This document shows positions 1 to 9,480 of a stretch of DNA of 15,000 nt, piece after piece (position 1 is the stretch's first letter; every line of letters begins with the position of its first letter). The DNA is from Trachelipus rathkii (taxonomy: Eukaryota > Arthropoda > Malacostraca > Isopoda > Trachelipodidae). Made by a program: the position numbers and the translations under genes. The notes under the pieces were generated by a model, which was given only the letters and a program-made list of their open reading frames with translations, made no database searches and was not told the origin of the DNA. The stretch lies in the NCBI GenBank assembly GCA_015478945.1, contig JABUQX010018555.1, positions 1 through 15,000 on the forward strand. The letters run 5' to 3'.

Positions 1-640
1 GTTGCACTTGGTTCAATTATCAGTGAGGTGTTAAACCGTTTCATATTATCGTGAAACGCTTTCTAGCATTCTTGTATATCCATACCTGTGTCTTTTGTCT
101 TGCTAAATCTATACAAAAGATATCTACAATCTTTTCCATCAGTTGAATCTACATTGGAAACAGAGGAGGAAACGAAAAATAGAAAAGCCAGAAAAAAGAA
201 GATTAGAAAGGGAAAGGAAAGCCTGGTACTATGTCTTTTGAAAAAAAATCTGAAGAAAAAGTCTATCTAAGTAGGGTTGATCTATATTTTCAGGAGAGAA
301 ATACTTTTGGTTAAAGGTATATAACAATTTAAGGAGGAGATATGTTTGGATCCAGGAGTGGCCATCTTCAATTTTCATTCCCAAATTAATGTCATCCAGT
401 GGGATGAAGGAGTTACAAATTTTTGACGTATATCTTTTGGTAATTTTGGAAGAATTAAATATAAAAATGAAACTGAAAATAGAGTGGAATATTAAAATTG
501 TATGAGGTGACTGCGTTTTCAAAGCGGTGGGGTCGATTAGTATGAAGTATATTTTTCAAATTTTCTTCCTTTGGTGGCAAGGGGCTGAAAACACTACCAT
601 GTTTGTTCTTTTCTTAAATGGTAGTGATATTTTTTGTTAT
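1..640. other. AT-rich flank with no recognised gene
   Basis: This stretch lies outside the giant palindrome and has no microsatellite. A 60-residue plus-strand open frame at 88-270 is Lys- and Glu-rich and matches no family I recognise. A minus-strand frame at 229-522 also has no recognisable motif. Both are short enough to arise by chance in AT-rich DNA. The only structure seen is a 9-bp inverted repeat, CACTACCAT near 592 and ATGGTAGTG near 618, which would form a hairpin with a loop of about 17 nt. I cannot assign a function. A small exon of a host gene cannot be excluded from sequence alone. Confidence 0.5.
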
Positions 641-779
641 CCACCACCAGTAGTAGGGCGAATTATATTGGATGCAAAGTGACCACTGACTACATTATTT
701 TGACCATGACCTTTTGGCCTTCTGACCTTTTTGGGCAACTGAATTTTTACCTTAACTTTTTTTGGGTCTTGACCTTTTT

Positions 780-1215
780 GGGCGGTATTTTTGAGAACCC
801 GGATTTTTGAGAACCCGGATTTTTGAGAACGAGAATCCGGATTTTTTGAGAATCCGGATTTTTTGAGAACCAATTTTGAGAACCCAAATTTTTGAGAACC
901 AAAATTTTATGAGAACCCAAATTTTTGAGAGCCCAAATTTTTAGGAACCTGATTTTCCGCAGCCCTTCGAAGAAGGGTACGTATGACCCCCCTATTTTGC
1001 CCCCCTAATTTTTGAGAACCCTAATTTTTGAGAACCCTAATTTTGAGAACCCTAAATTTTTTGAGAACCCTATTTTTTGAGAACCCTAATTTTTGAGAAC
1101 CCAAATTTTTGAGAACCATATTTTTAATCCCACCGTTTTTTGGCACCCCTAATTTTTTGAGAACCTAATTTTTTGAGAACCTAATTTTTTGAGAACCCTA
1201 ATTTTTGAGAACCCT
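780..1215. repeat. Minisatellite, about 17-bp GAGAACCCTAATTTTT unit (left copy)
   Basis: The unit is degenerate and reads TTTTTGAGAACCCTAAT or TTTTTGAGAACCCAAAT, in about two dozen copies. The early copies are CCGGATTTTTGAGAACC variants; later ones are CCCTAATTTTTGAGAACC variants. A short non-repeat insert with CTTCGAAGAAGG sits near 965-1010. The mirrored array is at 9025-9480. Copy-to-copy variation in T-run length gives unit sizes of about 15-19 bp. Confidence 0.9.
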
Positions 1216-1482
1216 ATTTCCAACCCTTTGGTCTTCCATGGGCCATTTTTGGCCCACGGTATTTTCCTTTAGGGGCTTAGCCCGTTTTTGATGTCTTTGC
1301 CTTGTTTGACCATGATTTTCGACCAACCCTTTGGTCTTCCATGGGTCATTTTGGCCCACGTTTTTCGACCAACCCTTTGGTCTTCCATGGAGTCAATTTT
1401 GGCCCACAGTAATTGTCCTTCCTTTAGGGGCTTAGACCGTTTTTGATGTCTTAACCTTGTTTTGACCTTGATATTTCGGTCA
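1216..1482. repeat. CCAACCCTTTGGTCTTCCATGG repeat block (left)
   Basis: Three partial tandem copies share AACCCTTTGGTCTTCCATGG followed by a TTTTGGCCCAC motif. They alternate with a CCTTTAGGGGCTTAG..CCGTTTTTGATGTCTT link. A further diverged copy is at about 2005-2160. The reverse complement block is at 8740-9020. No coding potential was seen. Confidence 0.85.
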
Positions 1483-1497
1483 CATCACACACACACA

Positions 1498-1557
<60 letters not shown>

Positions 1558-1840
1558 TTTACTTACATACACAGATTTACTCCACTCTTCTTACAGATTT
1601 ACTTACTCACACAGATTTACACACACTCACACACAGATTTACTTACACACACATTTACCCATAGACACTTACATTTACACACACCCACTTACACTATGAC
1701 ACTTACCACACTATATCACTTATACACACACTTACACTATGACACTTATACACACATTCACTATGACACTTATACACTTACACTCACTTATAGACACTTA
1801 CATTTATCCATAGACACTTACACTCATAGACACTTGGACA

Positions 1841-1912
<72 letters not shown>

Positions 1913-1990
1913 ATACACACATACACTATGACACTTATACACATACACTATGACACTTACATTTACCCATAGCCACTTACATTTATACAC
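1483..1990. repeat. CA-rich composite array (left, outer)
   Basis: Two long pure (CA)n tracts (about 1503-1554 and 1843-1910) bracket degenerate CAGATTTACTTACAC units and roughly 24-bp units of the form ACTTATACACACATTCACTATGAC. The long plus-strand open frame here is only a translated repeat (poly His-Thr). The mirrored region is about 8205-8735. Confidence 0.92.
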
Positions 1991-2260
1991 ACGTACAAAC
2001 ACACTACCAACCTTTTGGTCTTCATGGGTCAAATTTGGCCCACCCTAATTTTTGGCCATCCTTAATTTTTAGGCAGCTAATTTTTCGACCATGCTGGTCT
2101 TCCATAGGACATCTTTGAGAACCCAAAATTTTCGGTCAACCGTATTCCAGGGTGCAATTTTGGTATTGTAACTTTTTTGACCTTGTAGCTTTTTTGATGG
2201 CTTTGAGGGTTCCCAATCACCGTAAGAAGTATCTAGTGATGTTCTATTAGTGTTCTATGA

Positions 2261-2378
2261 TTATTATATGAGTGCCAATGAGTGCCAATTGAGTGCCAAG
2301 GGTGCCAATGAGTGCCAATGAGTGCCAATGAGTGTCAATTAGTGCCAATGAGTGCCAAGTGAGTGCCACATAGTGCTG
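2261..2378. repeat. 10-bp minisatellite GAGTGCCAAT (left)
   Basis: About ten tandem copies of GAGTGCCAAT, with a few variants (GAGTGTCAAT, GAGTGCCAAG). The array ends at a unique segment that differs between the two palindrome arms. The mirrored ATTGGCACTC array is at about 7785-7910. Confidence 0.9.
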
Positions 2379-2540
2379 TGGAACATATAGTTTGCAGCAG
2401 TGCTGCACTTTTTCAGCACACTACAAACTTCTGTTTCGTAGCCCTAATATGGAGTACCCCTAGGTTATAAGGGTATGAGGATTCGATTGGTGTATATTAC
2501 AAGTTTGCTAGGATGCTTCCTACTATGAGTTAGTCTTTTT

Positions 2541-2800
2541 CTAACACTTATACACACTATATCACTTATACACAAATACACTATGACACTTATACACACT
2601 ATATCACTTATACACAAATACACTATGACACTTATACACACATACACTATAACACTTATACACACATTCACTATGACACTTATACACACTATGACACTTA
2701 TAAACACTTACACTCTCCATAGACACTTACATTATACCATATACACTTACACTTACACGCACCCATAGACACTTACACTTACACTCACACACTTGATATT
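2541..2800. repeat. ACTTATACACACTATATC/ACTATGAC array (left)
   Basis: Tandem degenerate units of about 22-26 bp built from ACTTATACACA plus CTATATC or CTATGAC, grading into ACTTACACTTACACTCAC units. It shares unit vocabulary with the outer CA-rich array. The mirrored region is about 7375-7640. Confidence 0.88.
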
Positions 2801-2804
2801 TTGA

Positions 2805-2960
2805 TGCCTCAGCATTAATGCCTCAGCATTGATGCCTCATCTTTGAAGGTTCATCTTTGATGACTCATCTTTGATGACGTCATCTTTGATACCATCTATA
2901 TTGATGATTCATCTTTGATGAAATCATCTTTGATGGCTCATCTCTACCCTCCATCAAAGA
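2805..2960. repeat. TCATCTTTGATG minisatellite (left)
   Basis: Short tandem units of TCATCTTTGATG alternate with variants such as CCTCAGCATTGATG and CCATCTATATTGATGAT. The unit is nearly self-complementary at its ends (CATC/GATG). The mirrored copy is at about 7200-7372. Confidence 0.88.
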
Positions 2961-2999
2961 ACAGAGTTAATATTGATGTTCTCCCCTAGTTCATAAGCT

Positions 3000-3105
3000 A
3001 ACCACCAGGGCTCAGCATGAGCCCCACCCGCAAAGGCAGCCAGCCCCGCACCCGCAGGTGCGTCCCGCCGCGTCCCCGCCCGCCACGTGCTCCCGCAGGC
3101 GCAAT
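3000..3105. repeat. GC-rich island in left arm
   Basis: A sharply GC-rich block of about 100 bp (CCCACCCGCAAAGGCAGCC, CCCGCCGCGTCCCCGCCCGC) interrupts very AT-rich flanks. It contains several CpG dinucleotides. It is present in reverse complement in the right arm, so it predates the inverted duplication. No tRNA, rRNA, open frame or SINE box was recognised. Confidence 0.85.
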
Positions 3106-3420
3106 ATTCCAGCGAACGAAAAATATGATATCAATGTAAACTATTCAAAGAATTTCATTTCAAATATACTATGAGTCATTCATTTTTATTTCATACTTAA
3201 ACATTTTTATTAAAAACATTTTCGCGAACCTAAAACTGTAACTCATCACAGACCTATTATTTAACTCATATATTTATTAACATTATTTTTACTTAATACT
3301 TTTTACTTAATACTTTTTAATTTATAAATTTTTAAAAATTGTATGTAAGAAGAAAAAACCAGAGTGTCTGATATATAAACATTTTATTTTACTACAACTG
3401 TACGAAATTTTATTAAAAAC

Positions 3421-4015
3421 ATTAACATTACATACCTTAAAGCAGTAAATCAGTAAATCAATAGAGGTGTTACCTAACACCTAAGGGATTAGTATACTTT
3501 TGTTTTACTGCTTTACTGCTTTAACTCGTGTTTTACTGCTTTAACTCATATGTTTTACTGTTTTTACTCACATATTTATTAAAATTACATACCTTAAAGC
3601 AGTAAATCAGTAAATCAATAGAGGTGTGACCTAACACCAAGGGGGGGGATGCTTTTGTTTTACTGCTTTACTGCTTTAACTCTTGTTTTACTGCTTTAAC
3701 TCATGTTTTACTGCTTTAACTCATATGTTTTACTGCTTTAACTCATGTTTTACTGCTTTAACTCATATGTTTTACTGCTTTAACTCATATATTTATTAAC
3801 ATTACATACCTTAAAGCAGTAAATCAGTAAATCAATAGAGGTGTGACCTAACACCAAGGGGGGGATTAGTATGCTTTTGTTTTACTGCTTTACCTCTTGT
3901 TTTACTGCTTTAACTCATGTTTTACTGCTTTAACTCATATGTTTTACTGCTTTAACTCATGTTTTACTGCTTTAACTCATATGTTTTACTGCTTTAACTC
4001 ATATATTTATTAACA
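3421..4015. repeat. TTTTACTGCTTTAACTCAT higher-order array (left)
   Basis: Tandem units of about 20 bp (GTTTTACTGCTTTAACTCAT, often followed by AT) are punctuated three times by a longer segment. That segment begins CATACCTTAAAGCAGTAAATC and continues AATAGAGGTGT.ACCTAACACC.AAGG. The segments start near 3431, 3588 and 3805, about 157 and 217 bp apart. The long segment carries the complement of the short unit (AAAGCAGTAAA against TTTACTGCTTT), so it can fold on the neighbouring short units. Confidence 0.9.
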
Positions 4016-4163
4016 TTATGTTTTTTATTTTGTTTTAATACTTTTTATTTATTTTATTATTATTTTTATTTATTTTATTATTATTTTTTATTTTTATTAT
4101 TTTATTTTTATTTTTATTATTATACTTAGTGTTATTTACTTCATGCCTATTGTTATTATTTAG

Positions 4164-4164
<1 letters not shown>
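4016..4164. repeat. T-rich (TTTAT/TTATT)n tract (left)
   Basis: Low-complexity TTTTTATTTATTTTATTATTA sequence lies between the 20-bp array and the inner CA-rich block. The mirrored A-rich tract is at about 6050-6175. The minus-strand open frame across it is a translated repeat. Confidence 0.85.
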
Positions 4165-4232
<68 letters not shown>

Positions 4233-4382
4233 TCACTATGACACTTACATTTAACCATAGACACTTACATTTACACTTATACACAAGCGGACACACTTAC
4301 ACTTATACACACATTCACTATGACACTTATACACACATTCACTATGACACTTACATTTACCCATAGACACTTACATTTACAC

Positions 4383-4421
<39 letters not shown>

Positions 4422-4577
4422 TTGCCACACGGAGTTTACTTACACACACAGATTTACTTACACTCACACACAGATTTACTTACACTCACACAGATTTACA
4501 CACTCACACACAGATTTACTTACACACACAGATTTACTTACACACACAGATTTACTTACACTCACACACAGATTTAC

Positions 4578-4645
<68 letters not shown>

Positions 4646-4650
4646 TCACT
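4165..4650. repeat. Inner CA-rich composite array (left)
   Basis: Pure CA tracts (about 4165-4230, 4385-4419, 4580-4639) are separated by CACTATGACACTTACATTTA units, ACCCATAGACACTTACATTTA units and CAGATTTACTTACACACA units. The same vocabulary is used in the outer CA-rich array, so the arm contains related arrays at both ends. The mirrored region is 5586-6020. Confidence 0.9.
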
Positions 4651-5585
4651 TACACATATAACGTATAATTTATTAAAACATTTTATGTTTTAATTAAACA
4701 CGTACATTTATATTACTCATTCAAATATAACTAAAATTATTTCAAAGTTTCTTAAAACTTCTATAATAAATCAATCATTATCTTTGAACAAAGAATTTAT
4801 TATTAACTGTTAATACTTTTTGTTTATAAATTTTATAACTATCAAGTTTTAAAATAACTTTTACTAAAATTTTATGAAATTTTATTAAAAACATATATTT
4901 TACGTACCTTAAAGCAATAAATCAGTAAATCAGTAAGGTCAGCCCCTAGCACCCCTCTACACCAAGCTATGTCACGTTTTGTTCTATTGACTTACTGCTT
5001 TACATCATCTTTAGCCATGTAATAAGTATAAAAATAACAAAATAAGTTCTTCTTTACTAACATAACATGTATTTTATTAAAATCATTCTAAGTTTTTATT
5101 TAAAAATAACAATTATTCACTTACATTTATATTATTCGCTCGATGTTAACTAAAAATATTTCAAAGTTTTTTAAATAATTCGGTTTTCTTTATTATTATC
5201 TATGTACATTGGCAATCCAACACGACAACAACCCGCACTCCTTACAGATACGAAACTGACCTCTCTCTGTAAAATGTGTTGAAATAACTACTTTAGGCCT
5301 AAATTTGGGATAAACCTTTTTGTACCCCGAGGCGATTTAGGCCTAATTCCAGGTCAAAATATATTTCAAACTGACCTTTTTCTGTAAAATGTGGTGCAAT
5401 AACTACGTTAGGCCTAAATTTAGGCCTAAATTTAGGATAAGCCTTTTTGTAGACGGGCTAATTAAGCCTAATACCAGGTCAAAAGGTAATTCCAGTATAG
5501 ACAAGATTCGAGAATCAACTTTATAAATATATTTCAAATTGAAACATGCTGGATCGGTAAGATCCTTTAAGCAGGTAAGCAGGAA
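4651..5585. other. Central spacer of the giant palindrome
   Basis: About 0.93 kb not shared as inverted arms. Near 4690-4760 and 5090-5180 are two similar blocks in direct orientation (ACATTTATATTACTC..AACTAAAA..ATTTCAAAGTTT). Near 4905-5000 is a diverged copy of the arm's long segment (CGTACCTTAAAGCAATAAATC), and near 5253-5490 a tandem pair. No gene was recognised. A minus-strand open frame crossing 5403-5894 is mostly translated repeat, with an unrecognised tail in the spacer. Confidence 0.75.
5253..5490. repeat. Tandem duplication with period about 115 bp
   Basis: AAACTGACCTCTCTCTGTAAA at 5253 recurs as AAACTGACCTTTTTCTGTAAA at 5368. Both are followed by ATGTG.TG.AATAACTAC.TTAGGCCTAAATTT, a CCTTTTTGTA motif and a CCTAAT.CCAGGTCAAAA tail. 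The second copy has an extra TTTAGGCCTAAA unit. It lies wholly within the palindrome spacer. Confidence 0.85.
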
Positions 5586-5790
5586 ATGTTTACCTACCTG
5601 TAAGTAAATCTGTGTGTGAGTGTAAGTAAATCTGTGTGTGTAAGTAAATCTGTGTGTGTAAGTAAATCTGTGTGTAAGTAAATCTGTGTGTGTAAGTAAA
5701 TCTGTGTGTGAGTGTAAGTAAATCTGTGTGTGAGTGTAAGTAAATCTGTGTGTGAGTGTAAGTAAATCTGTGTGAGTGTAAGTAAATCTG

Positions 5791-5831
<41 letters not shown>

Positions 5832-6175
5832 GTGTAAATGTAAGTGTCTATGGGTAAATGTAAGTGTCATAGTGAATGTGTGTATAAGTGTCATAGTGAA
5901 TGTGTGTATAAGTGTAAGTGTGTCCGCTTTGTGTAAAGTGTAAATGTAAGTGTCTATGGGTAAATGTAAGTGTCATAGTGAATGTGTGGATAAGTGTAAG
6001 TGTGTGTGTGTGTTATGTGTGTTCTAAATAATAACAATAGGCATGAAGTAAATAACACTAAGTATAAAAATAAATAAAAATAAAGAATAATAAAAATAAT
6101 AAAAATAATAATAATAAATAAAAATAATAATAATAAAATAAATAAAAAGTATTAAAACAAATAAAAAACATAATG

Positions 6176-6770
6176 TAAAGCAGTAAAACGAGTTAAAGCA
6201 GTAAAACATATAACAGTAAACATGAGTTAAAGCAGTAAAAAACATATGAGTTAAAGCAGTAAAACATGAGTTAAAGCAGTAAAACAGAGTTAAAGCAGTA
6301 AAACAGTAAAACAAGCATACTAATCCCCCTTGGTGTTAGGTCACACCTCTATTGATTTACTGATTTACTGCTTTAGGTATGTAATGTTAATAAATATATG
6401 AGTTAAAGCAGTAAAACATGAGTTAAAGCAGTAAAACATGAGTTAAAGCAGTAAAACATATGAGTTAAAGCAGTAAAACATGAGTTAAAACAGTAAAGAT
6501 GATTAATTAAAAGCAGTAAAGCAGTAAAACAAAACATACTAATCCCCATCTAGGTGTTAGGTATCACCTCTATTGATTTACTGATTTACTGCTTTAGGCT
6601 ATGTAAAAACGTGTTAAAGTGTGAGTAAAACAGTAAAACATGAGTTAAAGCAGTAAAACACACGAGATTAAACAGTAAAACGAGTAAAACAAAAGTATAT
6701 AATCCTTAGATGTTAGGTAACACCTCTATTGATTTACTGATTTACTGCTTTAAGGTATGTAATGTTAATG
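6176..6770. repeat. ATGAGTTAAAGCAGTAAAAC higher-order array (right)
   Basis: The mirrored array of about 20-bp units has three interspersed AGGTGTTAGGT..CACCTCTATTG segments ending at GCTTTAGGTATG-type motifs near 6371, 6591 and 6749. The number and order of long segments match the left arm, but the number of short units and the substitutions differ. Confidence 0.9.
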
Positions 6771-7074
6771 TTTTTAATAAAATTTCGTACAGTTGTAGTA
6801 AAATAAAATGTTTATATATCAGACACTCTGGTTTTTTCTTCTTACATACAATTTTAAAAATTTATAAATTAAAAGTAAGTTAAAAGGTATTAAGTAAAAA
6901 ATAATGTTAATAAATATGAGTTAAATAATAGGTCTGTGATGAGTTACAGTTTTAGGTTATAAAAGAAAATGTTTTTAATAAAAATGTTTAAGTATAAAAT
7001 AAAATGAATGACTCATAGTATATATGATAAAATTCTTTGAATAGTTTACATTGATATCATGTTTTCGTTCGCTG

Positions 7075-7170
7075 AATATTGCGCCTGCGGGGCTTTGTGG
7101 CGGGCAGGGACGCGGCAGTGCACCACGGGTGCCGGGGCTGGCTACCTTTGCGGGTGGGGCTCATGCTGTG
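7075..7170. repeat. GC-rich island in right arm
   Basis: This is the reverse complement of the left-arm island, reading GCGCCTGCGGGGC, GGCGGGCAGGGACGCGGC and TTGCGGGTGGGGCTCATG. It differs from the left copy by several substitutions and small deletions and still stands out from its AT-rich surroundings. Function unknown. Confidence 0.83.
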
Positions 7171-7204
7171 GTTAGCTTATGAACTAGGGGAGAACATCAA
7201 TATT

Positions 7205-7372
7205 AACTCTGTTCTTTGATGGAGGGTAGAGATGAGCCATCAAAGATGATTTCATCAAAGATGAATCATCAATATAGATGGTATCAAAGATGACGTCCTC
7301 AGATGGTATCAAAGATGAACCTTCAAAGATGAGGCATCAATGCTGAGGCATAATGCTGAGACATCAAAATAT
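7205..7372. repeat. CATCAAAGATGA minisatellite (right)
   Basis: Reverse complement of the TCATCTTTGATG array in the left arm. It contains CATCAAAGATGA, ATGGTATCAAAGATGA and GAGGCATCAATGCTGAGG units, with a slightly different unit count and order. Confidence 0.87.
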
Positions 7373-7784
7373 CAAGTGTGTGAGTGTAAGTGTAAGAATG
7401 CAACTGGGTGCATGTAAGTGTAAGTGTATATGGGCTAGTGTAAGTGTCTATGAGAGTGTAAGTGTTTATAAGTGTCATGGTGTGTATAAGTGTCATAGTG
7501 AATGTGTGTATAAATGTAGTGACATAGTGTATGTGTGTATAAGTGTCATAGTGTATTTGTGTATAAGTGATATAGTGTGTATAAGTGTCATAGTGTATTT
7601 GTGTATAAGTGATATAGTGTGTATAAGTGTTAGAAAAAGACTAACTCATAGTAGGAAGCATCCTAGCAACTTGTAATATACACCAATCGAATCCTCATAC
7701 CTTATAACCTAGGGGGTAGATACCCATATTTAAGACTATTCTAGGCTCAGGGAGGCTAGAAAAGGCTTGAAAAGGCACTCAGTT

Positions 7785-7912
7785 GGCTCTATGTGGCACT
7801 CACTTGGCACTCATTGGCACTCACTTGGCACTCATAGCCTCACTTGGCACTCGTGACACTCATTGGCACTTATTGGCACTCATTGGCACTCACCTGGCAC
7901 CTGGCACTCATC
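7785..7912. repeat. 10-bp minisatellite ATTGGCACTC (right)
   Basis: About ten copies of CATTGGCACT/CACTTGGCACT. This is the mirrored counterpart of the left GAGTGCCAAT array, with more interruptions (ATAGCCTCAC, CGTGACACTC). Confidence 0.88.
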
Positions 7913-8204
7913 TAATACTCATAGAATAATCATAGAACACTAATAGAACATCACTAGATACTTCTTACGGTGATTGGGAACCCTCAAAGCCATCAAAAAA
8001 GCTACAAGGTCAAAAAAGTTACAATACCAAAATTGCACCCTGGAATACAAAAGGGTTGACCGAAAAATTTGGGTTCTCAAAGATGTCCTATGGAAGACCA
8101 AAGGGTTGGTCGAAGAAATTAGGGTGGGAAAAATTAAAAAAAGGATGGCTAAAAATTAGGGTGGGCCAAAATGACCCATGGAAGACCAAGGGTTGGTAGT
8201 GTGT

Positions 8205-8638
8205 TTGTACGTGTGTATGTGTAAATGTAAGTGTCTATGGGTAAATGTAAGTGTCATAGTGAATGTGTGTATAAGTGTCATAGTGAATGTGTGTATAAGT
8301 GTGTGTGTGTGTGTGTGTGTGTACGTCCAAGTGTCTATGGTGAGTGTAAGTGTCTATGGATAAATGTAAGTGTCTATGGGTGAGTGTAAGTGTATATAAG
8401 TGTCATAGTGAATGTGTGTATAAGTGTCATAGTGAATGTGTGTATAAGTGACATAGTGTGTATAAGTGTCATAGTGTAAGTGTCTATGGGTAAATGTAAG
8501 TGTCTATGGGTAAATGTAAGTGTGTAAGTAAATCTGTGTGTGAGTGTAAGTAAATCTGTGTGTGAGTGTAAGTAAATCTGTGTGAGTGTAAGTAAATCTG
8601 TGTGTGAGTGTAAGTAAATCTGTGTGAGTGTAAGTAAA

Positions 8639-8724
<86 letters not shown>

Positions 8725-8735
8725 TGCGCGTGTGT
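8205..8735. repeat. TG-rich composite array (right, outer)
   Basis: AAGTGTCTATGGGTAAATGT and ATAGTGAATGTGTGTATAAGTGTC units grade into GTAAGTAAATCTGTGTGTGA units. They end in a pure (TG)n of about 80 bp (8640-8720) immediately followed by CGCGTGCGCG. The minus-strand open frames here are translated repeats (poly His-Thr). Confidence 0.92.
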
Positions 8736-9018
8736 AGATGTGACCGAAATATCAAGGTCAAACAAGGTTAAGACATCAAAAAGGGCTAAGCCCCTAAAGG
8801 AAGGACAAAAAATTACCGTGGGCCAAAATTGACCCATGGAAGACCAAAGGGTTGGTCGAAAATTAGGGTGGGCCAAAAATGACCCATGGAAGACCAAAGG
8901 GTTGGTCGAAAAATCATGGTCAAACAAGGTAAAGACATCAAAAACGGGCTAAGCCCCTAAAGGGTAGCCAAAAATTACCGTGGGCCAAAAATGGCCCATG
9001 GAAGACCAAAGGGTTGCC

Positions 9019-9480
9019 GAAAAAATTAGGGTTCTCAAAAAATTAGGGTTCTCAAAAAATTAGGGTTCTCAAAAATTAGGGTTCTCAAAAATTAGGGTTC
9101 TCAAAAATTAGGGTTCTCAAAAAATAGGGTTCTCAAAAAAATTAGGGTTCTCAAAAAATTAGGGTTCTCAAAAATAGGGTTCTCAAATAGGGTTCTCAAA
9201 AATTAGGGTTCTCAAAAAAATTAGGGTTCTCAAAAAGAAATTAGGGGGGACAGTACAACGGTGCTGCCTGTGTTTGGCGCAACCCTTCTTAGAAGGGTTG
9301 CAAAAAAATTAGGGTTCTCAAAAAATTTGGGTTCTCAAAAAATTTGGGTTCTCAAAAAATTTGGGTTCTCAAAAAATTTGGGTTCTCAAAAAATCCGGGT
9401 TTGACCGGATTCTCAAATCGGGTTCAAAATTCGGGTTCTCAAAAAATCCGGGTTCTCAAAAAATCCAGGTTCTCAAAAAA
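9019..9480. repeat. GGTTCTCAAAAATTAGG minisatellite (right)
   Basis: About two dozen units of roughly 17 bp, AATTAGGGTTCTCAAAA, become AATTTGGGTTCTCAAAA and AATCCGGGTTCTCAAAA variants toward the outer edge. The same gradient is mirrored in the left arm, so the subfamilies existed before the inverted duplication. A short non-repeat insert (near 9240-9300, with CCTTCTTAGAAGG) corresponds to the insert in the left array. Confidence 0.9.

Larger units (their letters stand above)
650..4650 (+). repeat. Left arm of giant imperfect inverted repeat
   Basis: This block reappears in reverse complement on the other side of a central spacer. Landmarks in matching order include GACCTTTTTGGGCAACTGAA near 724 (complement near 9525), the GAGTGCCAAT array, the TCATCTTTGATG array, the GC-rich island, GAGTGTCTGATATATAAAC near 3362 (complement near 6815-6830), the TTTTACTGCTTTAACTCAT array, and the inner CA-rich block. 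The outer boundary is blurred, since similarity fades around 650-690. The inner boundary is where the CAGATTTACTTACAC and CA arrays stop. The arm holds only tandem repeats and short unique links, with no coding capacity beyond translated repeats. Confidence 0.93.

Noticed and set aside
88..270. 60-residue Lys/Glu-rich open frame
   Set aside because: No recognised domain, no neighbouring exon signal, and short enough to occur by chance. It was left as part of an unassigned flank.
1462..1953. Long plus-strand open frame rich in His-Thr, and similar frames at 4320-4661, 5403-5894 and 8484-8927
   Set aside because: They are translations of CA/TG arrays, which are stop-free in several frames; no domain, start context or non-repeat core supports a gene.
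2261..2378. CRISPR-like array
   Set aside because: The 10-bp GAGTGCCAAT units are directly tandem with no unique spacers, and the context is eukaryotic.
9031..9240. Possible telomeric tract because many units contain TTAGGG
   Set aside because: TTAGGG occurs once per roughly 17-bp unit within AATTAGGGTTCTCAAAA, not in tandem, and units drift to TTTGGG and TCCGGG. This is a minisatellite.
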